A stretch of DNA of 64,000 nt, taken from positions 1 to 64,000 of the forward strand of contig MU863981.1 in assembly GCA_033296885.1 (NCBI GenBank). Reading direction: 5' to 3'. Each line of letters starts with the position of its first letter. The stretch's first letter is position 1. Of this stretch, positions 1 to 11,227 are shown one piece after another. Both the position numbers and the translations under genes were made by a program. The stretch is from Triangularia verruculosa. Taxonomy: Eukaryota > Ascomycota > Sordariomycetes > Sordariales > Podosporaceae. The notes beneath the pieces are model-generated. The model worked only from the letters and a program-made list of their open reading frames with translations, did not search any database and was not told where the DNA came from.

Positions 1-95
<95 letters not shown>
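1..95. repeat. (TC)n dinucleotide microsatellite at window edge
   Basis: An uninterrupted TC run fills the first 95 bases, about 47 units, and is cut by the window edge, so its full length is unknown. It lies in the 3' flank of the TBC gene and has no coding sense. Confidence 0.98.
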
Positions 96-96
<1 letters not shown>

Positions 97-405
97 ATGC
101 GAGTTGACGATGATGACAAAAGGAATTCAAGTGTGTGTGGTGATGACGATGGGTGTTTATTGACGGATGATTGCCACAAAACGTCCCCGACGTTTTATTT
201 TGTGCAAAAGCCAAACAGCAGAGGGATGATGATGATGAATGTGTGTGTGTGTTGTCTAAAACAAAAGAAAAAAGGTTTTTTGATGGTCGAATCCCATATC
301 TCCACATGTGTTGTGTTGTGTTGTGTGCTGTGTTGCGTGTGTTCTGTCAAAAAGTCAAAACGTCACCTGCCGCAGAGCATGAATAGAAACCGGCCGAGGA
401 TCACT
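96..405. other. Non-coding 3' flank of the TBC gene
   Basis: No credible gene. The stretch is rich in GTGTG and TGTTG runs around 240-345, next to the TC microsatellite. It is most likely the 3' UTR and terminator region of the minus-strand TBC gene. Confidence 0.6.
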
Positions 406-3400
406 CTACATCACCTCCGCGGCCCTAGCCTGCTCCCGGTTGTTTTTTCCCCGACCAAACACGCCCCCGCCTGTTACTCCTACTTTCCTCTCTGACGCGT
501 TATCACCCCCGGCCAGATCCAATCCCCTCGTTTTATTCCCCCCTCCTCCTCCTCCACCACCGCCAGCACTCAAAGCCGCGGCTTCTTGCTCCGCTTTCCA
601 CCTCCTGATCCCATCCCTCCTCTCCTGCCTCTTCTCCTCCACATCATCCTGGCTCAAGTGCCCGATTCCATTCCTCCTCTTGTAGCACAAATCCATCAAG
701 GCGTTCGCGTCAAGGAGCTTTCTCGGAAACTGCTGCACAACTCCAAACATCTCCATCGGGTCCTGCACCGCTTTAATCTCCGGCTCACCCAGCTTGAAAA
801 TCGTCAGCGCAACCCGGAACAGGGTCCTGGACCCCTCGTAAAAGAACACATCCCACACCCGCAGAACCGTTTCGATGGGAAGCGTGCCGATGAAGCAAGA
901 CATGAACCACGCCGTCATGCAGAGCGTGATAGCCGGTAACCTATTGGGATCGCTGACACTCTGGTTCGACCTGTGCCCGCTGCTCGTGAGCCCTCTTTTC
1001 GGCTTCTTCTTCCCTCCGCCTAGCGCCATGTCCTCGTCGCCTCCTATTTGCTTCCACACATTTGGGAGTGAGTCTTTCAGTGCCACCATCAGCACTCCAA
1101 GGTCAACTTTCGACCCTTCCAAGCTCATCTCGTGGGTGCCCGGGAGGTAGACTCTGGTGATGACATTAAGCAACCAAAAGGCCTGCTCCTCGGTTTCCAC
1201 AAAAAGCAACAGCAACCCGGCGAGGAAGTTCAGACTCTGACAGTATCCGATCCGGGGATTGTAGAGCGCAAAAGCATGCAGCACTCTTCGGAGGGAGGCG
1301 ATAATGTCAGGTTCCGGGGCCGGGGCATCTGGGGCAGCTGGCTCATCCCCAGCATCATCCGGACTCGGCGGCGGTGGCTGCGCCTCCCTGGGCGGCTTAA
1401 ACTTAACGTTATCAGGAAATGTCCTGTACAAATCTTTCTCAATGTCGTCCACGATTAAAGGCTTTACCTCCCCGGTCTGCCCGGGCAAACTGCCAGGCCC
1501 ATTCGGATCCAGAGCAGCCCGTTTCAGCAGATGGTCATACACACCCCGATGCTTGCTCAGAATCGCCGGTCCGCCCGCATAATAAAACCAGGCCGCGCCT
1601 CTCCAGTCTGGCGGGATGCCTTTCCTGATAAATCGCTTGGTCTTGTTGCTGCGTGGTGGGAATCGGATGGGTCGGTCCGTCATCAGCGAGTTGTCCTTGA
1701 GAAAGGCGACCCACTTCTTGCGTCTCCTTGACAAATATTCAGTATAGCCAGCGTTCCAGGCGTCGTATGCCTGGCGAGTAACATTAGGACCCGCCTTTCG
1801 GAAACCGTATCGGTCTCGACTGCCTGGTTCCTCTGGGGGTTCTTGCGGCATTGGAGGAGGGGCGCGTGATGGTGTTGTCGGGCGAGAGGCTGGTTCTGTT
1901 GGAATCGGCAATGGCGGTGGTACAGGCGATAATGGCGAAATAGGTCTATCATCTTCCTGTTCTTCAGCCGACACCTGCGCATTCTCCGCTCCCACCGACT
2001 TTGCTGAATCGTGTTTCCCTAACCCTTCTGGCTCGGCCTGATTCCTCTTTGCGATATGCTGCGCAGCCATTCCAAACCCGAAATCTTTTGGTAGCGAATT
2101 TGTGGGCAACAAGGACTGTCTGAACTTGGGAACCGACTGCCTAGAGCCCGGGCTGCCCATTGGGATCGCGATCCCAGTTGGCGATGGCAAGCTATCGTTC
2201 ATGGCCTCCAATATTTTCTCCTTCACCACATCTGCATCCGAGTGGTGGCTGCTAGCCGGTCGTGAACTATTTCTTCGCGGCATCGGGTTGTCCAGATCGG
2301 CTTGAGCAAAAATATCTTCGTCGTCTGCAAACCTCATGCTCTTCCGTACACTTTCAATATCAGAATCATTGAATCCTCTCTCGTACATCCCCATTACGTC
2401 CTCCAAAAGCCCGTCATCTCCAATGATCGAGTTATGCCACCAGCTCGCCCGAGCATAGATATTAGTAATCGATTGGTGGTCCCCAACGCTGCTCGCTTTG
2501 GTGACGACGCTATTTCTCTCGGTCCCCGTCGCCGTAAATAACGTTCCCTGGGCCGTAGAGGATGTAAGTTGAGACCGAAAGCTAGACCGTAGTGTTTCGT
2601 CAGGTGCCGAAAGCCATGGTGGGGGTTCCCGAGGCTGAGCGTGTGGATGGTGCGGTTGGGGTGGTTGTTGTTGTTGTTGCTGCCGCTGCTGCTGTTGTTG
2701 TTGTGCGGCCTGCTCTTCACGAGCGTAGGCCTGGGTACCACTGCTACTGGGACCCAGTACTGATCTCGCGAAAGGGCCAGCCAGGGCCGCAATAGGGGCG
2801 TTCATATTTCTTGGAGTCTCGCTTCTTGGCGCATGGTCTTGCGATGAATGAAACGCAATCGAGGAAAACGTGCTCGATGATTGGGAGGACGAACCAGACA
2901 GCCTCCGGAGTCTTGGCCATGGATTGCCTGGCGCATGGGATTGCGCATGTAGTTGTTGATTTTCACCTTGATATTCTCCTGGTTCTTCCATCGTTGTTTC
3001 CACCTGCGGGCGGCTCAGGCCCATTCGACGGGACGACAGAGCACCGTCAGACTGCTGCGACCGAATGCTCGTCTTCCGGGGCCGAGAGAAGTTCTCAACT
3101 GTCACCACAGTACCTTCAGACGGAGTTGGTGTGCCCCGTCGACTGCCAGGCGGTGAGTCGAAGCGCGACATCATGGAGGCTGGAGACATCGGCGCACCTA
3201 TCTGCTCGTGGTGCCGGGCGAGGAGCGGGAATTTGCGAGGTGGCTCATCGCTCGGGGGTCGTGATGGCGGTTGGGACCGAGGCTCTGGTTGCAGCTGCTG
3301 TTGCGATTCCGGCTCTGGCTCTGGTTCGTATGCTTCGACGATGAATGGATTCGAAGAAAGCCCCGGGAAGGCCGACCTCGGCGGCGGTCTCGACGCGGGG

Positions 3401-3819
3401 TTCGACTCGGCCCTCATGCGAGCACTGCTGGACGGAAATTCGGACGTGGTCGGTGTCAGGGTTGGATTGCGCTGTACATTTGGGGAGGCGTAAAAGAAAG
3501 AGTCGCTACGCGGAGAGAGAAGGTCAGGGGGGATTTGTCGGCGGTCGTGTGATAGGTTGAGAGTCGGCTTCGGTGAGCTGGACGGCCGTCGCTGGTGGTT
3601 TGGGCGCGTTTGGAAAGAGTGAAGATTTTGGACGGGGAAGTTGCGGGGAGGATAGTGTTGGTGCCGCTGATTGTATTGCTGCTGGTAGTAGTCGGTCTGT
3701 TCGTCTGGTTTCGACCAGGGTCCGGCGTTTGGCCATTGCGGTCTCATCATGTAGCGGGCTGCGGGATAGCCCGCACCACCGTTGCTGCCTCCTTCGTCTT
3801 CTCTTTCGTTGCCCAACAT
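406..3819 (-). CDS. TBC-domain Rab GTPase-activating protein (Msb3/Msb4-like)
   Basis: Single-exon gene of 1137 aa. The C-terminal third (about residues 725-1055) is a TBC domain, which speeds GTP hydrolysis by Rab GTPases. It opens with IRKGIPPDWRGAAW. The arginine-finger motif IEKDLYRTFP lies near residue 795 and the glutamine-finger motif YCQSLNFLAG near 860. The AWFMSCF and RVWDVFFYEG blocks follow. A proline- and aspartate-rich insert separates the two finger motifs, as is common in fungal relatives. The first 700 residues are low-complexity and Ser/Pro/Gln-rich, including a poly-Gln run near residues 370-385. A poly-Gly run lies close to the C-terminus. By analogy with yeast Msb3/Msb4 the role would be Rab (Sec4/Ypt-type) control in polarised secretion; the exact Rab is inference. 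The start chosen is the first ATG of the open frame. Confidence 0.88.
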   Translation of the reverse strand: MLGNEREDEGGSNGGAGYPAARYMMRPQWPNAGPWSKPDEQTDYYQQQYNQRHQHYPPRNFPVQNLHSFQTRPNHQRRPSSSPKPTLNLSHDRRQIPPDLLSPRSDSFFYASPNVQRNPTLTPTTSEFPSSSARMRAESNPASRPPPRSAFPGLSSNPFIVEAYEPEPEPESQQQLQPEPRSQPPSRPPSDEPPRKFPLLARHHEQIGAPMSPASMMSRFDSPPGSRRGTPTPSEGTVVTVENFSRPRKTSIRSQQSDGALSSRRMGLSRPQVETTMEEPGEYQGENQQLHAQSHAPGNPWPRLRRLSGSSSQSSSTFSSIAFHSSQDHAPRSETPRNMNAPIAALAGPFARSVLGPSSSGTQAYAREEQAAQQQQQQRQQQQQQPPQPHHPHAQPREPPPWLSAPDETLRSSFRSQLTSSTAQGTLFTATGTERNSVVTKASSVGDHQSITNIYARASWWHNSIIGDDGLLEDVMGMYERGFNDSDIESVRKSMRFADDEDIFAQADLDNPMPRRNSSRPASSHHSDADVVKEKILEAMNDSLPSPTGIAIPMGSPGSRQSVPKFRQSLLPTNSLPKDFGFGMAAQHIAKRNQAEPEGLGKHDSAKSVGAENAQVSAEEQEDDRPISPLSPVPPPLPIPTEPASRPTTPSRAPPPMPQEPPEEPGSRDRYGFRKAGPNVTRQAYDAWNAGYTEYLSRRRKKWVAFLKDNSLMTDRPIRFPPRSNKTKRFIRKGIPPDWRGAAWFYYAGGPAILSKHRGVYDHLLKRAALDPNGPGSLPGQTGEVKPLIVDDIEKDLYRTFPDNVKFKPPREAQPPPPSPDDAGDEPAAPDAPAPEPDIIASLRRVLHAFALYNPRIGYCQSLNFLAGLLLLFVETEEQAFWLLNVITRVYLPGTHEMSLEGSKVDLGVLMVALKDSLPNVWKQIGGDEDMALGGGKKKPKRGLTSSGHRSNQSVSDPNRLPAITLCMTAWFMSCFIGTLPIETVLRVWDVFFYEGSRTLFRVALTIFKLGEPEIKAVQDPMEMFGVVQQFPRKLLDANALMDLCYKRRNGIGHLSQDDVEEKRQERRDGIRRWKAEQEAAALSAGGGGGGGGGNKTRGLDLAGGDNASERKVGVTGGGVFGRGKNNREQARAAEVM

Positions 3820-6789
3820 GGCGGTGGCCGATGTTGTTCAAGAAGAACGGCCGGCGGCTGCAGACGGGCGAGTGAATAGTCGGTGGAGGCCGTATTGAAA
3901 AATATCATCGGGAATTGCTTTATTTTAATTGATATTTTCCCCAGCGCGTCGTGATCAGCGCCCAAATGAGCACGCAGCAGGCTTCTGGTCTGTGGATGCA
4001 GGGCCTGACACTGCGCTGGAGCCGGGTTGATGGTTGTTGGAATTTGGGGATTAGTGCCGGGGGATGAGGACGTGGGATCCCGGTAGCCCTGTCCGCTGCC
4101 TTGGTCTCGTCGTCTCAGCTTCAACTTCAAAGACCAACTTCAAGACTCGATTACGGGATGCTGCATCTTCTTGCACACGGCCGTTTCACCGACCCAAGGC
4201 AGAGCCGCCGTGCATCGAGAACGCAGGTGGAGGAATAGAACAGTTGACTGTCAGATTGCGGTAGGCCAGATGGGCGCACGGAGAGACGGTTCCCGTTGCG
4301 CACAGTGGACGCAGCAGCCGTTGTCGCGTAACAGGGTCCAGGCGATGCGCTTTCGGCCCGGGGGAGCTTCACTCAGGTTCACTTTTGCTGCGAGGAAGGA
4401 TAGAGAACCCAGTTGCTGGGACCGGGAGGAAGACAGAAAGGAGAGGATAAATTCCCCATGCAACTAACAAAACATCTGGAGACAAGGCGGGGGAGGCCCT
4501 CACTCAACTCCCGTCTCCAGCTGGGGCAGGTGCGCGACTGAGCGGCTCCATGATTGTGCAACCATCGGAAATGGGACATGTTGCGCCATTGGCTGGCTGT
4601 GAGAGCCTTTGCTTTTTTGCATCATCGCCGCCAGTGCCAATACCTATCAGTCCTATCAGTGCCGTTGTAGGGGATGGTAGAGAAGGGTACTGTAACTTTG
4701 TTTTCCTTTCGTCTCCCTTTTACCCTATATATGCTGCACAAAGCAAAAGATGTGACGAGTCACCGTCAGTCGGGGTAAAAATTAAAAATTTCATCGCAAT
4801 GCTTGTTCAATCGGGAATGAAAACGCTCCCCCTCTGCCCCTGTCTCTTCGCGAACCCGCAGTTCCGGACGACGACTCGCGCTTGTGCCTTTGGCGAGGTC
4901 TTCCGGGCCACTCTGTGCCTGACACTAAGCCTTCCTCGGCAATGGCTCCCTGTTGTGGATCCTCCCATCGATGCTTGGATGCTTCGTAGCCCTGCTCGCC
5001 CGTTGTCATGGAAGCCTTCGAAAACTGGGAAAATTTCTAGCTTGGGATGATCGCCAGGGGAAGAAATCTCATCTCAAGATTGTCTTTCTCCAGAAAGCGA
5101 TGCCCAATACCCATAAACCAACCTTCTCTACCGCAAATACTTTTGGATTTGCTCCAGCTTCGCCGGACTCTAAATGTATGTTGACTTCGCCTGCTTGGCA
5201 CTGTCGGTATTGCATAGGACCTGACCTTCGTTCGCACCGTTCGCACCCACTTGAATGTCAGCTAACGGCGAGGAATGAGGGACGTCCAAACCCACCGAAC
5301 CGTAGTGTGCATGATAGATGATCAGGAGCCGGATTGTGCGGATGACATGCCACCCCAGCCAAAATTTACAGGTTACAACGCGTCCGACGCGACACAGCAG
5401 AACCCTTCACGTTGCAGGAGAAAGGATTGTGTGCGCCCTGTACACGACGCCGTCTTCAATCATGCTGGATGATGATGACTGGTGCTGTGGGCAAGAACCA
5501 TACTCCGTAGCCCCATCTCTGGAACGCAAGATATCGATGAGCACGCAATGAATGCTACAGAGCATCGTCCAAGGCAGGCATGTCAAATGGTATCCCATCC
5601 CGGGACAAACATACCGAAGCAGCAACACCTCCGTTCTTCGGCTTCGGGATCATCTCCAGCAGCGCCAGAGAGCTTCCGCTGGAGCCGGCCCGGAATGAGA
5701 GGGATCCATGGATCGGAATCGGCGATGGCCGGTCAAAAGTTCAGCCGAGACACGTAGTGATCAAAGCTCCCCGGCCATGCTTTGCTAATCCAAGTATTTC
5801 ACGTGAGCGGGCCGGGTCGATGACGTTTTGCTAGCGATCGACCAGCACAAACGCTAGCGCAGTGCCCGACATCCCAACGTTGCTTCAAGGGGAAAACTTC
5901 CTTGGCAATAGCCTATCATGTCTCATATTGCTCCGATTGCTCGTTCTTGGGAAACTGTGCCGCAGTGAGAAAAAAAAAATCAGTGCCGTTACCATCGTTA
6001 CGTGCCGTCACTCCGTTAGGGAGGTAACTGTTGCTGAGCAGAGGGGTCCAAGCTCATGCGTCAATCAGCCAGTCGGAAACGTCAACTTGCGCACCTGGAT
6101 GGGCAATGCACAAGCCAAAATGCGATCAGAGTTCCCCCCTCCCCCGAGCCGTCACCGTCCAAATCTCACCTCAGAGGAGCACCGTGTGTTTGTCTGTTGC
6201 TACTGGGCGTGGCCCAACAGCTCAGCTCCGTCTTTCCTCTCCGTCACCGGCCCAGGGGATGGCGCGTTTTTGACTGCCCAGTTGAATGATGCCTCAGGTT
6301 CCAGCTTCCCCAATGTTAGCGTTGCGGCAAACGGGAAGAGTCCGCGCCCACCGTAGCTTTGAGGGAGAGCTGGGGGAGCTTCCCCTCTCTTCCCCGCCGA
6401 CCGCTGCCCCCCAGCTTCCTCCCCCCTTCGCTCTCCCCCTCAGTGACCCAGCTCTTTTTGCCGCGTGCGGTGTGCGCGCAAAGACTGCCCGGCTCCCCTC
6501 TCTGGTAGGTATCTTGCCTCCCCGCCCCTTTTTTGCTCTCCGTTCTTCCCACCTTGTAGGTAGGTGATTTTGTCCTTGGCTGGCCAAAGGTACGTACCTT
6601 TCCTACCGGAGCTCCAGCCTTCGCCCGTCCACCACCCCCCATTCTTCTCAGCCTTTCCTCTCCCTTTTCTTCTTTTTCCTTCCTCTCAGTCTTTCCCATC
6701 CGGCTTCCCCATCAAACCCAACTCTCTTCGCTCGTGACCTTTCTTTGCCCTTCTCAATTGGCACCTTGTCATATCTTTTTCCCACCAAT
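3820..6789. other. 3 kb divergent intergenic region without a supported gene
   Basis: This lies between the head of the TBC gene (-) and the head of the acidic-protein gene (+), so it holds both promoters. Several frames of 70-166 codons are open, for example plus-strand 4550-5050, but none shows a recognisable domain, codon pattern or splice structure. A TATA-like TATATA lies near 4727, and a CACGTG E-box lies near 5800. From 6360 to 6780 the sequence is strongly pyrimidine-rich, typical of a fungal promoter or 5' leader. Confidence 0.55.
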
Positions 6790-7625
6790 ATGTCCGGCCG
6801 CAAGAGAAAGCAAGACGATGAGGAGCTCGTAGCTCTGCCTAGCGATGAGGAGGAAGAGGAGGAGGAGTAAGCTATCCCTTCTTTCTTAGATGTCCGGCTC
6901 TGTTGCTGTATCCATGTGCTATCATCGCCATCATCAACGATGCGGCGCGGCCAGTCTGCTGTCGGCAAAACCGATTCAACTCTGGAGCATCACATCGCAA
7001 CATGGCAGTTGACGTCGTTGACGCTCTAACTGGCGGCACCCGGAATGCCTCCTCTGCCAACGACGGGAGGATGTCTTCAAAGTGCCGTGATTTGCATGCC
7101 AGACAACGCCGGAGCTGCGGCTGACCCTTGTGACGTGCAGGTATGTCTCTGATGAAGATGACGAAGAAGCCGCTGGTGATGATTCCGAGGAGGATGGAAG
7201 CTTCAGCGATGAAGATGCCGAGGATGATGAGGTTGAAGACGAAGACGAAGAAGTTGCCCCAGGTAAGATGGACCGGAGGTTCCCACCGGGCCGCAACAAT
7301 GCGCTAACTTTCTTTGTCTGTCGAAAAAGCTCCTCCTAAGAAGAAGTTAAAGACTGCTGCTGCCGCTGAAGGCGATGCGCCCCAAAAGAACGGCCACAAG
7401 AATGGTGTCGTTGCCAACGGCGATGCCGAAGATAAAGAGCACAGCGAAGAGGAGTACCAGGAGGATGAGGAGGAAGGCGACGATGACGAGGGTGCCGAGC
7501 TCGAAGATGAGGCAGGCGCAGAGGAGGACGAACCTCCCATTCTGCCCAAAGGTGTTAAGAAAGTCGCCGCGCCGCCCGCCGGTCAGGAGAGTGCTCCTGC
7601 TGTCGCAGCTGGTGGGGATGAATAA
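6790..7625 (+). CDS. Acidic, probably nuclear protein of unknown function
   Basis: Three exons: 6790-6866, 7141-7262 and 7330-7625, giving 164 aa. Intron 1 (274 nt) has donor GTAAGC and acceptor GTGCAG. Intron 2 (67 nt) has donor GTAAGA and acceptor AAAAAG. Phases 2 and 1 join in frame and restore a continuous acidic sequence across both junctions, which supports the model. The N-terminus is MSGRKRKQDDEELVALPSDE. About 40% of residues are Glu or Asp, in long runs. A basic cluster PPKKKLK follows the second junction and looks like a nuclear localisation signal, and the KRK near the start may add to it. The composition resembles small histone-chaperone or nucleolar acidic proteins, but I see no CHZ, NAP or nucleoplasmin signature. 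A chromatin or nucleolar role is inference from composition only. Confidence 0.75.
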
Positions 7626-10152
7626 GACTGATGTATGGTGATTGCTAACTATGGTGGTGTTGACCTGATGTTGTCTCCCCCCATCGTTCCTTGATTCGTC
7701 GAAAATGGTGGGGTAATATCAAACTCAACACCAAACCCAAGGCGTTGGCGTTTGCTTTCCTGTCCGTTACTATTGGCTGAAGAGGTGTCGGACGGAGGAC
7801 GGTGTTGTCATTTCTGCTTGTGTGCGTGCGATGCCGCTATGATTGTCGTCTTTATAGGTAGATATAATCCGACCTTCTCAACTTGACGCCGTTGGCTTTG
7901 CGCAGCATGGTGCTGGTGTTTTCTGTTATCGGCTTGTCCTACATCTGGAGGCGGACGGGGGGAAGCCCACAGGCTGACCGCGTCTTTCATGGCAGTCGGA
8001 AAAGAATTAATAAACGGGAAAAGAAACAATGTTGTGTTTTACCTCCTCAACCCCCAGTCATATTATTGACTTGGGAAGGCCCACTTCATTAGCCTCGTGA
8101 TGACCAGTCTTAGGATGGGTCATGTAGTGCCACGTAGGCATGGGGGGCCAGCTTCCGCTGTGTTTTGGGCTGTTCTGCCTGCCATCTGTATGTTGACTGA
8201 CCTGTCGAGTAACTGGCGAGATTTTGGAGGGTGGTGAGTAGTGGTTGCGCCCAAGGGGAGAGATGGATGCGTATTCGTTGGAGAGTGAACTTCGTCGCTT
8301 GCAGGTTGCATATGCGCATGCATGCCCCTGGCCGATTATTTCCTTCCTTTTGGCCGACTTGTCGATTTAGCACCATGGTGGTCTCATGCATGAAAAGCCA
8401 CGAGTAGCTCTCCTTGTTTGCTTTGAGGACGCCCAACCAACTTGAATCTCACCTACTCAGAGGATGAACGGTTTGACTCGGCCTATAGGGTAGCAATCAT
8501 CTTGGAATACCTGCACATGGCCACCACCGGTCTATTTCCCACACTGCCGCCGAAGTTGTCTGCTACCAGAACATTGGGCTGATCAGTGCTCTCTGGGAGA
8601 ATGTTGTCCCATTAATAGGCCCAGAAATGCCGTTCTCCCTCCTGAAACATGGCTTCCACTAGTCAGAGACAGAAAATAATGCCCTGTGGTCGAAATGAGG
8701 CTCACCGTAGTTCAAGATGTGCCGAGATGCTGGCCTCTAGATCCGCCTGAGATCCTTGTTGTGCCGTTAGCTGCCGCCCAATACGAGCATCGCCGTTGAC
8801 GATGAAGGACTTCGTTTGATGTTACCGTTTTGAGGATACCGAGCATGAAAAACGCGTGCGGTAGCCGCGGCTCTGGCGGGGCTCGATGGCGCTACGATAG
8901 TTGAGAAGGTTGGCGAAAACAATAAAAGAAGCCGGATCGTCGCCCAGCCTTCAAGCGCGACGGTGAGCTCCGCAGCCTCGTGGCAACTGGGTCCCTGGAT
9001 CCCAGATCGGGCCAGTCAGGATCCAGGGTGTTTGGCTCCCAAGAAAGAAGGCCTCGCTATCTTGGTCTCTCCGAGGCAAGGTATCCGTAAATCGGTGCTC
9101 GGATGAAGCGCTTTGGGCTAAAGGAATACCACCACCAACATCATGCCATTTCTGCTGAGGAGAGGATCAACTTCAGATCACAGAGACCTGGCCCTCGCTC
9201 TCTCACAAGATGTACCAGATCGAGAGGATAATTCACTGCTGCTGTGCGTAGGTATGTTTCCCCTGTCCCAAAGAGTTGACATGCGTCGGGACTCGATGGA
9301 GCAGACTCCACAAGGGTCTTAGAAAGAGCTGCTGTCCATTGAGGTTCTCCAGGTCTCGACAAATAGGCTTGGCAGGGAATGCACGACAAGATCAGCTACC
9401 CCACCTCTCAACTGTCAAGCCCCCTGTGCAGATGCACACCAGTCTTCCACACACGCCTTCACGCAGCCCTGGCAAGTCACGGACTGTTCTGGATTGCGGT
9501 TGTCAAAAGATGGGACCATACACCAGGTCCCGTAAATGGCGCCATTTTCATGTAGGCTACTGCCCCCAACCCTCAACGCACATGGCGGATGGCTCCATGA
9601 TCTGACATCATCCCCAGCTATAGGCTCGATCCCCTCAACAGGACCCGCTCCCGGCCTCTGAAGGGATGTGGGAGAGTGTGGGAGCGAGCGGGCGATCCGA
9701 CCGATTCTCTTCCTTTTCTCCATTGCTTGTGCCGGCCTGCCGGGAGCGGCAGCTTCAATGGCCCTGGAGCAGCCGTCTCCTTGGCCGCAAAGACCCGTGG
9801 CCCCTATGTGGCTCTGGGGAAGGGGACGTGGAGTAGTCAGCGGAGCTGGGCAAAGAAAGGGTCCTGACACGGAGGGGGTCAGCCTCTATATAAGACTTGA
9901 TCTGGCGATCATAAGCCAGCCGGACTGCAGATATCCACCAGCAAAGTAGCTTTCCCGAGGCATCTGAACACACAAGCTACGTACGACCGTACGATTATCA
10001 GGTATTGTCTCCAGCCTGTGCTTCCATTCAACCGCGGTGGGTGCTTTTGACGCTCAACGTCAAGACCACCATCACATGGGTGCTACCGCAAGACAACGAC
10101 CTTACCCACTATCGTGTGTTCGACCCCTTACGAGATCTTTGTTGCGACAGCC
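7626..10152. other. 2.5 kb intergenic region, no supported gene
   Basis: This holds the 3' end of the acidic-protein gene and the promoter of the first bHLH gene. Open frames on either strand, such as minus 8110-8436 and 9415-9870, lack domains and plausible splice sites. No tRNA-like B box or transposon terminal repeat is visible. Confidence 0.5.
9887..9893 (+). promoter_or_regulatory. TATA box of first bHLH gene
   Basis: TATATAA lies about 260 nt upstream of the proposed ATG at 10153. A strong TATA element fits a regulated gene with a leader of roughly 230 nt. No other gene starts nearby. Confidence 0.5.
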
Positions 10153-11227
10153 ATGGAACGTGGTGCGACGAAGGCCAACGTCATGATCAGGGGAGCGAGT
10201 TCTGGCGCAGACGAGGTAAGCAATATCTGAAAATCTATTGTGGCTGCCGTGGTGTTACCAGACGAGCCCCGAGGGTCACGCCACTTCTGCATTCACCACA
10301 TTCTGGGCCCCAGCTAATAGAGACACCTGTGGAATCTAGACCTCAGTGTCAACAGCACCCCCCACAAGCTATGACTATATGGGCCAAGCCGGCTACGGGG
10401 CTAACGTTGTTCCCTGGTGCTTGCTCGACAGACAAGACACAGCTCCGGCCTACTTTGAGGAAACGTCTTGCGAGCACTTCCCCTTGACAAGGTCCCCGTT
10501 CACTCCGATCGCTGGGGGAAATTGGCAATTGTCCAACAACATCTTCAGCTCCGAAGCCTGCCTACCAACACCGCTCAGCTCATTGGGCTCCAGAGCAAAC
10601 CTATGGAGGGGCGATTGTGAGCATGAGTTATTTTCCCCAGTGAGCGAACTAGCCACGGTCGATATGAAAGAGTTTGTGACACACACCAAGAGTTCATGGT
10701 CTGAAGAATCTTCCACATCGGGCAAGCATCAAGCCAACGAGAGGATTAAGGCAACCACCAGACCAAAAGGCCGTAGTAAACACAATATCCAGCTGCGCAC
10801 CGCCTCCCGCAAGGCTCGAAAGGGTAGCATGGCGCCAACAACGCCTCTATCTCCAGCTGAAAACGTCGACAATCCACAGTCACCGAGTGATGATGATGAC
10901 CTCACCCCTGAAGAGCGCCGTGCCCGACGTAACCACAACCTTGTCGAGAAGCAGTACAGAAACAGACTCAATGCTCAGTTCGAACGCCTCTTGGCTGTCC
11001 TTCCTCTTGAGCAGTACAAAGGAGGCTACCTAGGCCAGGGCAGCTGCGATGGATTTACTACGGACGAGAAGCGGATGAGCAAAGCCGAGGTATTGGACTT
11101 GGCCACCAGACGCATCAAGGCGCTCGAGATGGAAAGAGAGCGGCTACACAAGGAGAGAAAGGAGCTGCTAAGAAACATGGACTTGATGGCCGGGGCGGTG
11201 GCCCAAGGAGCGAAACACGGGCATTGA
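10153..11227 (+). CDS. bHLH transcription factor (first of two related copies)
   Basis: Two exons, 10153-10215 and 10340-11227, giving 316 aa. The 124 nt intron has donor GTAAGC, a CTAAT branch site and acceptor TCTAG, all in phase 0. The second exon has no suitable ATG at its head, so the upstream exon is needed. The C-terminal bHLH spans about residues 215-295. The basic region RRARRNHNLVEKQYRNRLN carries the His-Asn-x-x-Glu-x-x-Arg pattern that contacts E-box DNA. Helix 1 (FERLLAVLP), a loop of about 30 residues, and helix 2 beginning MSKAEVLDLATRRIKALE follow, running into a Glu/Arg/Leu-rich possible zipper. Upstream is a Ser/Thr-rich region with a basic patch around residues 150-180. It resembles fungal proteins annotated as Fus c 3-like HLH factors; that subfamily assignment is from memory and less certain. 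Confidence 0.8.

Noticed and set aside
4550..5050. 166-codon plus-strand frame in the 3 kb gap
   Set aside because: No domain, no splice structure, ordinary composition for chance frames in GC-rich DNA.
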